From: an uncultured Prevotellaceae bacterium
GTDB lineage: Bacteria > Bacteroidota > Bacteroidia > Bacteroidales > Bacteroidaceae
Length of the DNA stretch: 55,598 nt
Assembly (NCBI GenBank): GCA_902783625.1
Contig: CACZRN010000032.1
Span: 1 to 55,598 of the forward strand
Reading direction: 5' to 3'
In this document: piece by piece, positions 41,908 to 49,250 of the stretch
Layout of the letters: each line of letters starts with the position of its first letter
Numbering within the stretch: the stretch's first letter is position 1
Notes under the pieces: model-generated
What the model was told of the DNA's origin: nothing
The model's input: the letters and a program-made list of their open reading frames with translations, nothing else
Databases searched by the model: none
Program-made: the position numbers and the translations under genes

Positions 41908-44118
41908 ATGAAGACAACATCCATACAAAGACTTATTGGCTTAACCGTCGTCTTGTTGCTTCCGTTGACTGCTTTTTGTCAGGAGAAGCGCGAGAAGACC
42001 ACCATGCAGACGGCAGCCCAGTGGAAGCCCGTGACCGATGTGAGGTGCGATGCTGTGATGTGCTACGGCACCAACGACCGCCGTTCGATGACATTCGAGG
42101 AACGCGTGGCTTCGTGGCGAGCAAGGGGTTACACCACTCATTTCATGACAGGTATCGCATGGGGCGACTATCAAGACTATTTCACCGGACGGTGGGATGG
42201 TAAGTGGCACCTTGATGAGGGACAGAAGAACATGCGCGGCGACACGATTTGGCACGGACGTATGGTGCCTTACATCGTGCCTACGGCCAACTACATGAAG
42301 TATTTCAAGGAGCGACATGTGAAGCGTGTCATCGATGCGGGTATTGATGCTATCTTCCTCGAAGAGCCCGAGTTCTGGGCACGAAGCGGATACTCCGAGG
42401 CCTTCAAGCGCGAGTGGCAAGACTACTACGGATTCCCTTGGCGGCCACAACATGAGTCGGCTGAGAACACATATCTATCCAACAAGCTGAAGTATCATCT
42501 CTACTACCGCGCTCTGAACGATGCTTTCACGTATGCGAAGGACTATGGTCGGAAGCGAGGCATGAATGTGCGCTGCTATGTGCCCACGCACTCACTGCTC
42601 AACTATGCGCAATGGGCCATCGTGAGCCCTGAGGCTTCGTTGGCAAGCATGGACTGTGTCGACGGTTACATTGCTCAGGTGTGGACAGGTACATCGCGTG
42701 AACCGAACTTCTACAACGGCCGACAGAAGGAGCGTGTGTTTGAGACAGCACTGCTCGAATACGGTTGCATGGAGTCGATGACGCGTCCCACAGGGAGGAA
42801 GATGTTCTTCCTTACCGACCCTATCGAGGACCGAGCCAAGGATTGGGACGACTACAAGCGCAACTATCAGGCCACATTCACCGCGCAACTGATGTATCCC
42901 AGTGTGAGCGACTACGAGGTGATGCCTTGGCCCGACCGCATCTATGAGGGGCTCTATCGCATCAGCGGAGACAGTCAGGAGCGCGCACGCATCCCGAAGT
43001 TCTATTCCACACAGATGCAGGTGATGGTGAATAGTCTGAACAACATGCCGGCAAGCGACAACAGCCTTAGCGGCTCGAAAGGGATAGCTGTGCTGATGGC
43101 CAACTCGTTGATGTTCCAACGCTCGCCCCGCCCGGTAGAGGGATACGACGATCCTCAGCTCTCTAACTTCTACGGCGAGGCTCTGCCACTGATAAAGAGG
43201 GGTGTGCCGGTGTCGATAGTGCACCTCGAGAATGTGGGCTATGCCAACACGTGGAAGGGTGTGAAGGTGTTGTTGATGTCGTATTCGAACATGAAACCCC
43301 TCGACCCCGAAGCCCACAAGCACATCGCGGCATGGGTGAAGAGCGGCGGACAGCTCATCTATAGCGGGCGCGACGACGATGCCTTCCAACATGTTCAGGA
43401 GTGGTGGAACCAGAATGGCAATAACTTCGATGCGCCTTCTGAACATCTTTTCCAACTGATGAATATTCCGGCAAAGGCACAGGAGGGTGTGTATAAATAC
43501 GGCAGGGGAAAGGTGTACGTGATACGTAAAGACCCGAAGGAGTTTGTTATGCAAGCCGGTGGCGAGAAACAACTCATCGACGTAGTGAAAAAGGCTTATA
43601 AGAAGCTGACGGTGAAGAATTCGTTCATCCTCGAGCGTGGTCCTTATGTTCTGGCGTCGGTGGTCGATGAGAGCGAGGCGGGCAACGAACCTCTGCGGCT
43701 GAAGGGCGACTATATAAACCTCTTTTCGCCTGAACTCGACTATGCCGGTAAGGTGTCGATAGAGCCGGGCAACCAGGCTTTCCTCTTTAACCTCAGGGAG
43801 GCTTACGACCGTAAACGGCCGCATGTAATAGCCTCGGCATCAAGGATATACGACGAAAAAGTTTCGCCCGATAAGTATTTCCGCTTCGTCGCAAAGGGTC
43901 CGAAAGACACCAAGAATGTTGTCTGCATCCTTTTGCCCGAGAAGTCGGCGAAAACTATCGAGGTGGGATGTGCCGATAGTAAGGGCAACAGCAACCTCGA
44001 CTATGAGATGAAGTTACTCAACGTCTCGTCAGACACAGGTATCATAATGCGCCTTCTCTGGGTGAAGACCGACAACGATCCCGATGGAATTAATTTCACC
44101 ATCGCTTGGAAGAAATGA
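41908..44118 (+). CDS. Putative secreted glycoside hydrolase, family not recognised
   Basis: Exported protein of 736 residues; the start at 41908 gives the signal peptide MKTTSIQRLIGLTVVLLLPL...FC. The first 380 residues look like a TIM-barrel hydrolase: MTGIAWGDYQDYFTGRWDGK, a strand-end acidic pair in DAIFLEEPEFWARSGY (a candidate acid/base), RCYVPTHSLLNYA, and IAQVWTGTS. Residues about 400-560 resemble the glutamine-amidotransferase-like second domain of GH42-type enzymes (KVLLMSYSNMKPLDPEAHKH, AAWVKSGGQLIYSGRDDDAF), and a beta-rich C-terminus follows. The architecture suggests clan GH-A, but I cannot assign a CAZy family. It ends 19 bases before the TrmH-type gene. Confidence 0.6.
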   Translation: MKTTSIQRLIGLTVVLLLPLTAFCQEKREKTTMQTAAQWKPVTDVRCDAVMCYGTNDRRSMTFEERVASWRARGYTTHFMTGIAWGDYQDYFTGRWDGKWHLDEGQKNMRGDTIWHGRMVPYIVPTANYMKYFKERHVKRVIDAGIDAIFLEEPEFWARSGYSEAFKREWQDYYGFPWRPQHESAENTYLSNKLKYHLYYRALNDAFTYAKDYGRKRGMNVRCYVPTHSLLNYAQWAIVSPEASLASMDCVDGYIAQVWTGTSREPNFYNGRQKERVFETALLEYGCMESMTRPTGRKMFFLTDPIEDRAKDWDDYKRNYQATFTAQLMYPSVSDYEVMPWPDRIYEGLYRISGDSQERARIPKFYSTQMQVMVNSLNNMPASDNSLSGSKGIAVLMANSLMFQRSPRPVEGYDDPQLSNFYGEALPLIKRGVPVSIVHLENVGYANTWKGVKVLLMSYSNMKPLDPEAHKHIAAWVKSGGQLIYSGRDDDAFQHVQEWWNQNGNNFDAPSEHLFQLMNIPAKAQEGVYKYGRGKVYVIRKDPKEFVMQAGGEKQLIDVVKKAYKKLTVKNSFILERGPYVLASVVDESEAGNEPLRLKGDYINLFSPELDYAGKVSIEPGNQAFLFNLREAYDRKRPHVIASASRIYDEKVSPDKYFRFVAKGPKDTKNVVCILLPEKSAKTIEVGCADSKGNSNLDYEMKLLNVSSDTGIIMRLLWVKTDNDPDGINFTIAWKK

Positions 44119-44137
44119 TTTTCGAAGTGTGAAGCAC

Positions 44138-44695
44138 ATGCGCAAGCTCCGTACGATAGAGATGAATCGGCTCAGCATCGATGAATACCACGTTGCTGAA
44201 AAACTGCCGCTTGTTGTGGTGCTCGACGATGTGCGCTCGCTCTATAATGTGGGAAGTGTCTTTCGCACCGCCGATGCCTTCCGTCTGACTGGCTTGTGTT
44301 TGTGTGGGATCACCGCCACACCTCCTCACAACGAGATTCACAAGACCGCTCTCGGGGCAGAGGACAGTGTCGATTGGCAATATTTCGCTTCGGCCCTCGA
44401 GGCGGTGACCACCTTGCAAGGCAAGGGCTATAAGGTGTTTGCCGTGGAGCAGGCAGAGGGTAGTGCCAAGTTGGGCAATCTACCCGCTGAGGTGCTTCGG
44501 CAGATAAAGAGCGGTAAGGTGGCCGTGGTGTTGGGCAACGAGGTGAAGGGAGTGCATCAGGAGGTGGTCGATGCTTGCGACGGGTGCATAGAGATAGAGC
44601 AATACGGCACCAAGCACTCGATGAACGTGAGCGTCACCGCAGGTATTGTCATTTGGGAAATGCGCCAAAAGCTAAATCATAAAGATGATTCATAA
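44138..44695 (+). CDS. TrmH/SpoU family RNA 2'-O-methyltransferase
   Basis: Knotted (SPOUT) methyltransferase of 185 residues that methylates a ribose in tRNA or rRNA using SAM. The three family motifs are visible: VVLDDVRSLYNVGSVFRTAD (motif 1), KVAVVLGNEVKGVHQEVVDA (motif 2) and IEIEQYGTKHSMNVSVTAGI (motif 3). The start at 44138 (MRKLRTIEMNRLSIDEYH) is preferred; the open frame upstream overlaps the end of the glycosidase gene. The absence of an N-terminal RNA-binding extension suggests a TrmH/TrmL-like tRNA target. The precise target is not known. Confidence 0.9.
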   Translation: MRKLRTIEMNRLSIDEYHVAEKLPLVVVLDDVRSLYNVGSVFRTADAFRLTGLCLCGITATPPHNEIHKTALGAEDSVDWQYFASALEAVTTLQGKGYKVFAVEQAEGSAKLGNLPAEVLRQIKSGKVAVVLGNEVKGVHQEVVDACDGCIEIEQYGTKHSMNVSVTAGIVIWEMRQKLNHKDDS

Positions 44696-44700
44696 TTAAT

Positions 44701-44868
44701 AATGAATAATGCATAATGCATAATAATAACCACAGATTTCGCTGATTGAACAGATTTAATTCTACAAGTGCGGATGAGATAACATTCATGCAGATTTCGC
44801 AGATATCATTCTTTTAATCTGTTGAATCTGATAAATCGGAGGTTATTATGCATTATGCATTATTCATT
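44701..44868. repeat. Composite repeat with 26-base perfect inverted ends
   Basis: The 26 bases at 44701-44726 (built from AATGCATAATGCATAAT words) are exactly complementary to 44843-44868. Inside lie one ACCACAGATTTCGCTGATTG unit (44729-44748), a CAGATTTCGCAGATATC unit (about 44791) and AATCTGTTGAATCTGAT (44817-44833). It lies between the convergent methyltransferase and CoA-transferase genes and can fold into one long hairpin, acting perhaps as a two-way terminator. The inner units match the 32.1-32.3 kb cluster. Confidence 0.85.
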
Positions 44869-44873
44869 ATGCA

Positions 44874-46382
44874 TTAAATATATTCACCGAAGTCGGTCAG
44901 TCGCATGTCGCCCTTCCTCAGATACGTGTCGTGGAAGGCCAGTGCCGCGCGCATGTGCTGAGGCTCGTGGCCCATCGGTGCGATGTGCTTCAGGTAGTCC
45001 CACAACAATGGTTTGTAGTCGGGGTGCGCACAGTGCTCTATCACCTCCACGGCGCGGCGGTACGGCCCCTTTCCGCGCAGGTCGGCGATGCCTTGCTCGG
45101 TGGCAATGATGTCCACGTCGTGCTCGGTAGAGTCCACATGACAACACATGGGCACGATGGCCGAAATCTTTCCACCCTTGGCGGTCGACGGAGTGGTGAA
45201 TATCGAGATATATCCGTTGCGTTCGTAGTCGCACGATCCTCCGATGCCGTTCATCAGTGCCGAGCCGCACACGTGGCTCGAGTTCTCGTTGCCGTAGAGG
45301 TCGCACTCCAGCGGTGTGTTGATGGCTATCACACCCAGGCGGCGTATCACCTCGGGCGAGTTGGCTATCTCGCTCTGGCGTATTGTCAGGTGCTTCGAGA
45401 AATAGTCCATATTGTCATATACTCGATGCAAAGCCTCGTTTGTCACCGTCATTGCCGTTGCCGATGCATAGCCGATGCGCCCCTCGAGCATGTAGTCGAT
45501 GGCAGCATCTTGCACCACCTCGCTATAGACGTCGAACCGCGGTATTAACGGACTTGTGCCCAATGCCTTCAGCACGGCGTTTCCCGTGGCTCCCACACCG
45601 CTTTGTACGGGCAGGAACTGCTTCGGCACGCGTCCGCACTTCATGTCGTTTGCCAGCAGGTCGGCCACATTGTGCCCTATGCGCATTATCTCGTCGTCGG
45701 GCTCACGGAAGGCACGCGCCTCCTCGGGGATGTTGCTCTCTATCACACCCACTATCTTCCTCGGGTCTATCGCCACGTAGTCGTTGCCTATGCGGTCGTA
45801 GGGCGAGTGAATGTCCATCACCTCGCGCCCTTCCCACACCTCGCGTGGCTCCCATGTGTCGTGCAGATAGCGCGAGTTGGGGTTATGGAATCGGTTGTGC
45901 TCCAGAATGATGCGCTTTGCCAGACGTACTATGGTCGATACTATTCCTCCCGCCGAGGTGAGGTATGCGTGGCACACGCCGCCGATCTCCTCATAGTCGC
46001 TCACCTCCACCACGGCCCAGTCCACCTCGCCGTAGAAGCCTCGGCGCAGACGCTCAGCCATGTGTCCGAGGTGCATATCCTCGTAGTCCACCTCGCCGAG
46101 GTTGGTATGGTCGCGGAAGTCCTTATTCGTCGAGAACGGGGCTCTGAACTTCAGCGCGTGTGCCGCGGCCATGTCGCCCTCCACGCTCTGGCACGATGAG
46201 GCACCCGTCAGCACACCCACCTGAAAGGGGATGCCCTGCTCGTGGAGACGTATAGCGCGCTTCGAGAGCTCGCGGAATATTGCTTTGGGGTTAGCGTTGG
46301 GTGTGAACCCCGAGAGCGCCATCATGTCGCCGTCGTTGATCATTGCGGCCGCTTCAGCTGCGGTGAGAATGGTGTATGCCAT
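44874..46382 (-). CDS. Succinyl-CoA:acetate/propionate CoA-transferase (acetyl-CoA hydrolase/transferase family)
   Basis: Moves CoA between carboxylates; in succinate/propionate-producing Bacteroidetes the natural pair is succinate with acetate or propionate. The 502 residues match the family. LTAAEAAAMINDGDMMALSG and GFTPNANPKAIFRELSKRA open the protein. The catalytic glutamate lies in INTPLECDLYGNENSSHVCG, and glycine-rich oxyanion segments are in QSGVGATGNAV and MNGIGGSCDYERNG. The sequence ends PMGHEPQHMRAALAFHDTYL, also typical. It is a single gene between two repeat-rich gaps. A -7-like TAACTTCG at 46460-46453 on the minus strand may be its promoter. Confidence 0.92.
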   Translation of the reverse strand: MAYTILTAAEAAAMINDGDMMALSGFTPNANPKAIFRELSKRAIRLHEQGIPFQVGVLTGASSCQSVEGDMAAAHALKFRAPFSTNKDFRDHTNLGEVDYEDMHLGHMAERLRRGFYGEVDWAVVEVSDYEEIGGVCHAYLTSAGGIVSTIVRLAKRIILEHNRFHNPNSRYLHDTWEPREVWEGREVMDIHSPYDRIGNDYVAIDPRKIVGVIESNIPEEARAFREPDDEIMRIGHNVADLLANDMKCGRVPKQFLPVQSGVGATGNAVLKALGTSPLIPRFDVYSEVVQDAAIDYMLEGRIGYASATAMTVTNEALHRVYDNMDYFSKHLTIRQSEIANSPEVIRRLGVIAINTPLECDLYGNENSSHVCGSALMNGIGGSCDYERNGYISIFTTPSTAKGGKISAIVPMCCHVDSTEHDVDIIATEQGIADLRGKGPYRRAVEVIEHCAHPDYKPLLWDYLKHIAPMGHEPQHMRAALAFHDTYLRKGDMRLTDFGEYI

Positions 46383-46744
46383 CAGTATAGAGATTTTATT
46401 ATATGTTTGTAGATTACCTTACCCTTCGGGGCGTGGTCGTTGTTTTGCGCTGCGAAGTTAGCAATAAAAATGGAGAATAAAGAGATTTACAGAAAAAATA
46501 TGGTTTATTGTTCACGTTTTTAGAGCCCTAAACCATTCGTGTCATTCGTGCGATTAGTGTTTTGTTTATCCCGAAAAAGTCGAAAACCCCGAAATATTCC
46601 TAAAACTATTTTCGTGTACTTTCGTTTTTTTAGATTTTGTTCGTGATCTAAAAAAGTTATCGTTAACGTTATCGTTAATACTTTGATTCGTGTTTAAAAA
46701 TAAAGGTTGTGATACAGCCGTTGTCATAAACTCATGGGTTTAGT

Positions 46745-47025
46745 GTGTGCCCTTAGGCACATCGATAGTAGTAGCCAGCTACGCAGTGGCTGGATAATAG
46801 GGACAAATACACGAAAGCGTGCCTTTAGGTACGCGACCGCGAACAAGAAGCCCCCTATCATCCCCCAAAGGGGATATACAGAGCGAGCGAGAAAAGTTAA
46901 TTCGTTAATATGTTAATCGGTTAATATGTTGAGGTCGCGTACCTAAAGGCACGCACTCTCTATTTAATATTCACATACCGGCCATTTCATAGCCGACTAC
47001 CAATATCCGGTACCTAAAGGCACCG
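46745..47025. repeat. Long imperfect inverted repeat built from GTGCCTTTAGGTAC units
   Basis: Arms of about 93 bases (46745-46838 and 46933-47025) face each other across a 94-base loop. The inner 22 bases of each arm (46817-46838 and 46933-46954) are perfectly complementary. Further out the match is looser but clear: GTAGCCAGCTACGCAGTGGC on the left against the complement of GCCATTTCATAGCCGACTAC on the right. Each arm begins and ends with a near-palindrome of the type GTGCC(T/C)TTAGG(T/C)AC, four in all. The loop holds C/G-run and TTAAC words shared with 41.8 kb. Confidence 0.8.
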
Positions 47026-47330
47026 ATTATTATTTTAACAAATTTCTTATTTTTGATTATTTTCGGAGGCTACTTACAGTTTCTCTCCCTATTCATCGGC
47101 CTTCCCCGAAAACTGATAACTAAAAACTGAAAACCTATAACCAAAATTCGCTTATTTAAATCCAATCTACATAAAAACGCTCATTTTTCGCTGATTTTCG
47201 TCTTTTTCGCCCATTTCATCGAATTTTCCCACTTTTTCATCAAAACCGTCTAACTCCCTCTGCCTCAATCCCCTGCGTACCTTTTGATTCGCAAAGTCCC
47301 CCTCCGGGGGATTAGGGGGCTCCCATTAGG

Positions 47331-47406
47331 TGGCCTCTTTAATGCCATTAAAGTGCCCAAGTAACAGCCTTAAAGTGCCCACCTAATGCCCTTAAAGAGC
47401 CCACTT
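47331..47406. repeat. GCCTCTTTAAT-family repeat, degenerate tandem copy
   Basis: GGCCTCTTTAATGCCATTAA at 47332 is followed by AGTGCCCAAGTAACAGCCTT, AAAGTGCCCACCTAATGCCC and TTAAAGAGCCCACTTACC: about three diverged units of 23-25 bases with alternating inverted wording. A C/G-run word (CCCCCTCCGGGGGATTAGGG) stands just before it. Confidence 0.75.
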
Positions 47407-47804
47407 ACCAGCGCCGAAAAAGCAAAGAAACGGCGATTTTAACTTAAAACGTGTTAAATCATGTCGTTTTTCGCCCCTTTTTACCCTCACTGCAAGCATT
47501 TTTTGGGGTTATCGTTCCCGTTTCCGTTCTCGTTAAAATACTGCTTTCAATTTATCACTTTTATGTCGTTTCACTCCATGAACTTCTTGATGCCTTCTTT
47601 AAAAACTCTGCATTGCTTTCCCTCCTTCGCTTCGCTACGGAGACTTGTCGAGCGCAGTGAGACCCACTGGCCGTAAGGGAAGTAACAAGCGACCGTTGGT
47701 TCCCCGCGGGGGCATCATCGAGCAGAACTTTAGATTTCATTTGCGAGCATTAACGAGTTAACGGATTAACAAATTTACAAATTAACGAATTAACATAATA
47801 ACAG

Positions 47805-47832
47805 TAGCTTCCTGGATGGGGAGCTATTTTTT
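47805..47832 (+). terminator. Rho-independent terminator with no gene upstream
   Basis: TAGCTTCC (47805-47812), six-base loop, GGGAGCTA-type arm (47819-47826), then TTTTTT. It faces the plus strand, but the nearest plus-strand gene ends 3.1 kb upstream at 44695. It therefore either ends an unseen transcript or is a relic. Confidence 0.6.
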
Positions 47833-47960
47833 ATGATTAACACAGGAAACGGGGTTCGATTTCAGGGAACGGAAGACATTCATACCTTTGCAGCCATAAA
47901 ACAGCCTCGCAATATATGCACGGCGGCTTTATGGCGTTCTTTGACTTAATAAATAATTGG

Positions 47961-49250
47961 TTAATTCTTAACAGTTTGAGTGGCTGTTTTCTTTGCAATC
48001 ATTGCGGCAACGGCCATGATGATGAACGGCATGAACGGCTGATGGAAGCGCGCCTCGCCGTGGCCGAAGAAGACGAGCACGAGTGTGCCCACGACGATGA
48101 TGGAAAGGGTGAGCAGTGGGATGATGGGGAGTCGCTCGGAGCCTTTGCCGCCCGAGGGGGTTTCTTTGTGGAAAAGCGCAAAGAGCGAGACGATGTAAAG
48201 GAGGAGGAGCAGATAGTAGTAAAGGAGATTTGTCGCCGTGAGCCATTGCACGGGGGAGAGTCTGGGGAAACTGGCGGCAAGCACCGGCATGCTCACCTCG
48301 CCGTACATATATTCGCTGGTGGCCTTGTCGGGCACGAAAGCGCACATGTTTACATTGTCGGATATGTAGGTGTCGAACACCTTACGCGGCATCTGCGAGA
48401 GGTATTCAACGATGTTGCCCCCTGCTATCCATCTGCCGAAGTTCTTCTGCCAGTAGCTGTCTCTCTCCACTCCGTCGATGGCACTGCCGTCGGGTATTGC
48501 CATGGGGTCGCCGCCGTAGAACAGACACGTGTCGGGAGCCTGCTGGCCGTCGTTGTCCCACGAGTATTGCATGAGCGCCATCCATCCCGTCTGTGCCTGG
48601 GTGAAGAAGCGGCCGCTATAGAGGCGTGTGGCTGTGCCGATGATGAGAAGCATGGCTATGTATCCACCTGCCGTGCGTAGCAGATGGCGTTGGCGCTTCA
48701 GGATGGCGATAAGGGCTATTGCGACGAGGAACACAAGTCCCATCGGTCGGAACCAGTTGGCCAGCGCCATAACAGCACCGCCGAGCAGAGGGCGCTTTCT
48801 AACGAATATCAGCCACATCGAAAGCATGATGAAGAAGATGAAGGGCACCTCGCTCAGGGTGGATGTCGCCTCGCCGTAGTTGGCAGGGTAGAGTACGTAT
48901 ATAACGAGCGCGATGAATGCCGTGCGCTTGTCGGTGAGGGCCTCTGTGATGGAATAGAGCATCGCCGCGGTGAGGCCTTTCATTATGGCATAGATGACGA
49001 GTAGCGGCTCTATCGACTTCGTCAGCCATAGCGACAATTCCACGGCGTTGATAGAGCCGAGGTTCCAGATGAATTCAAGATTGTGGAGTTGAGAGGGCGA
49101 GGGGTAGGGACTCCCCTGACGTAGTGCCTCAGTAGCCGCGGCTATATACCCATCGCTATCGGGGTAGGGTGTATAGCCACATATGAAGATAAGAGCCACC
49201 TGCACGAGCAGGAAGGCAAGAATGATCAGTTTACTATAGCGATTTTGCAT
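47961..49250 (-). CDS. GT-C type integral membrane glycosyltransferase-like protein
   Basis: Polytopic membrane protein of 429 residues with about nine to ten hydrophobic segments. The first periplasmic loop carries the acidic pair of GT-C enzymes (GYTPYPDSDGYIAAATEALR). A PYP, DSD arrangement and LYPANYGEATSTLSEVPFIF follow as in the GT39/polyprenyl-phosphate sugar transferase group. A soluble loop of about 100 residues (DNDGQQAPDTCLFYGGDPMA) lies between helices. It probably transfers a sugar from a lipid-linked donor outside the inner membrane; donor and acceptor are unknown. Its start overlaps the end of porZ by 25 bases, so it is co-translated and may serve the same envelope pathway. Confidence 0.75.
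   Translation of the reverse strand: MQNRYSKLIILAFLLVQVALIFICGYTPYPDSDGYIAAATEALRQGSPYPSPSQLHNLEFIWNLGSINAVELSLWLTKSIEPLLVIYAIMKGLTAAMLYSITEALTDKRTAFIALVIYVLYPANYGEATSTLSEVPFIFFIMLSMWLIFVRKRPLLGGAVMALANWFRPMGLVFLVAIALIAILKRQRHLLRTAGGYIAMLLIIGTATRLYSGRFFTQAQTGWMALMQYSWDNDGQQAPDTCLFYGGDPMAIPDGSAIDGVERDSYWQKNFGRWIAGGNIVEYLSQMPRKVFDTYISDNVNMCAFVPDKATSEYMYGEVSMPVLAASFPRLSPVQWLTATNLLYYYLLLLLYIVSLFALFHKETPSGGKGSERLPIIPLLTLSIIVVGTLVLVFFGHGEARFHQPFMPFIIMAVAAMIAKKTATQTVKN

Larger units (their letters stand above)
46383..47960. other. 1.58-kb gene desert filled with repeats
   Basis: No frame here looks like a gene. Contents in order: TTCGTGTCATTCGTGCGATT words (46549-46568 and relatives to 46695); the long inverted repeat of GTGCCTTTAGGTAC units (46745-47025); C/G-run and TTAAC words in its loop; a featureless pyrimidine-rich stretch (47030-47290); a C/G-run word (47298-47322); a GCCTCTTTAAT-family copy (47331-47405); TTAAC words (47750-47800); a terminator (47805-47832); and TACCTTTG (47883-47890), a -7-like box followed by a hairpin (47893-47935). 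A non-coding RNA ending at the terminator is possible, but none is recognised. Confidence 0.7.

Noticed and set aside
42592-43824. 410-codon minus-strand open frame opposite the putative glycosidase
   Set aside because: Antisense shadow of the plus-strand gene. Its translation is rich in His, Arg and Leu runs typical of a reversed coding strand, with no domain or signal.
47640-47720. Possible tRNA or structured RNA in GC-richer part of the gene desert
   Set aside because: No cloverleaf or T-loop wording (GGTTCGANTCC) could be fitted, and the hairpins present are short and isolated.
47916-48680. 254-codon plus-strand open frame starting after a TACCTTTG box
   Set aside because: After about 20 codons it is antisense to the GT-C membrane protein and reads as low-complexity acidic/histidine sequence. 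The promoter-like box has no good -33 partner.
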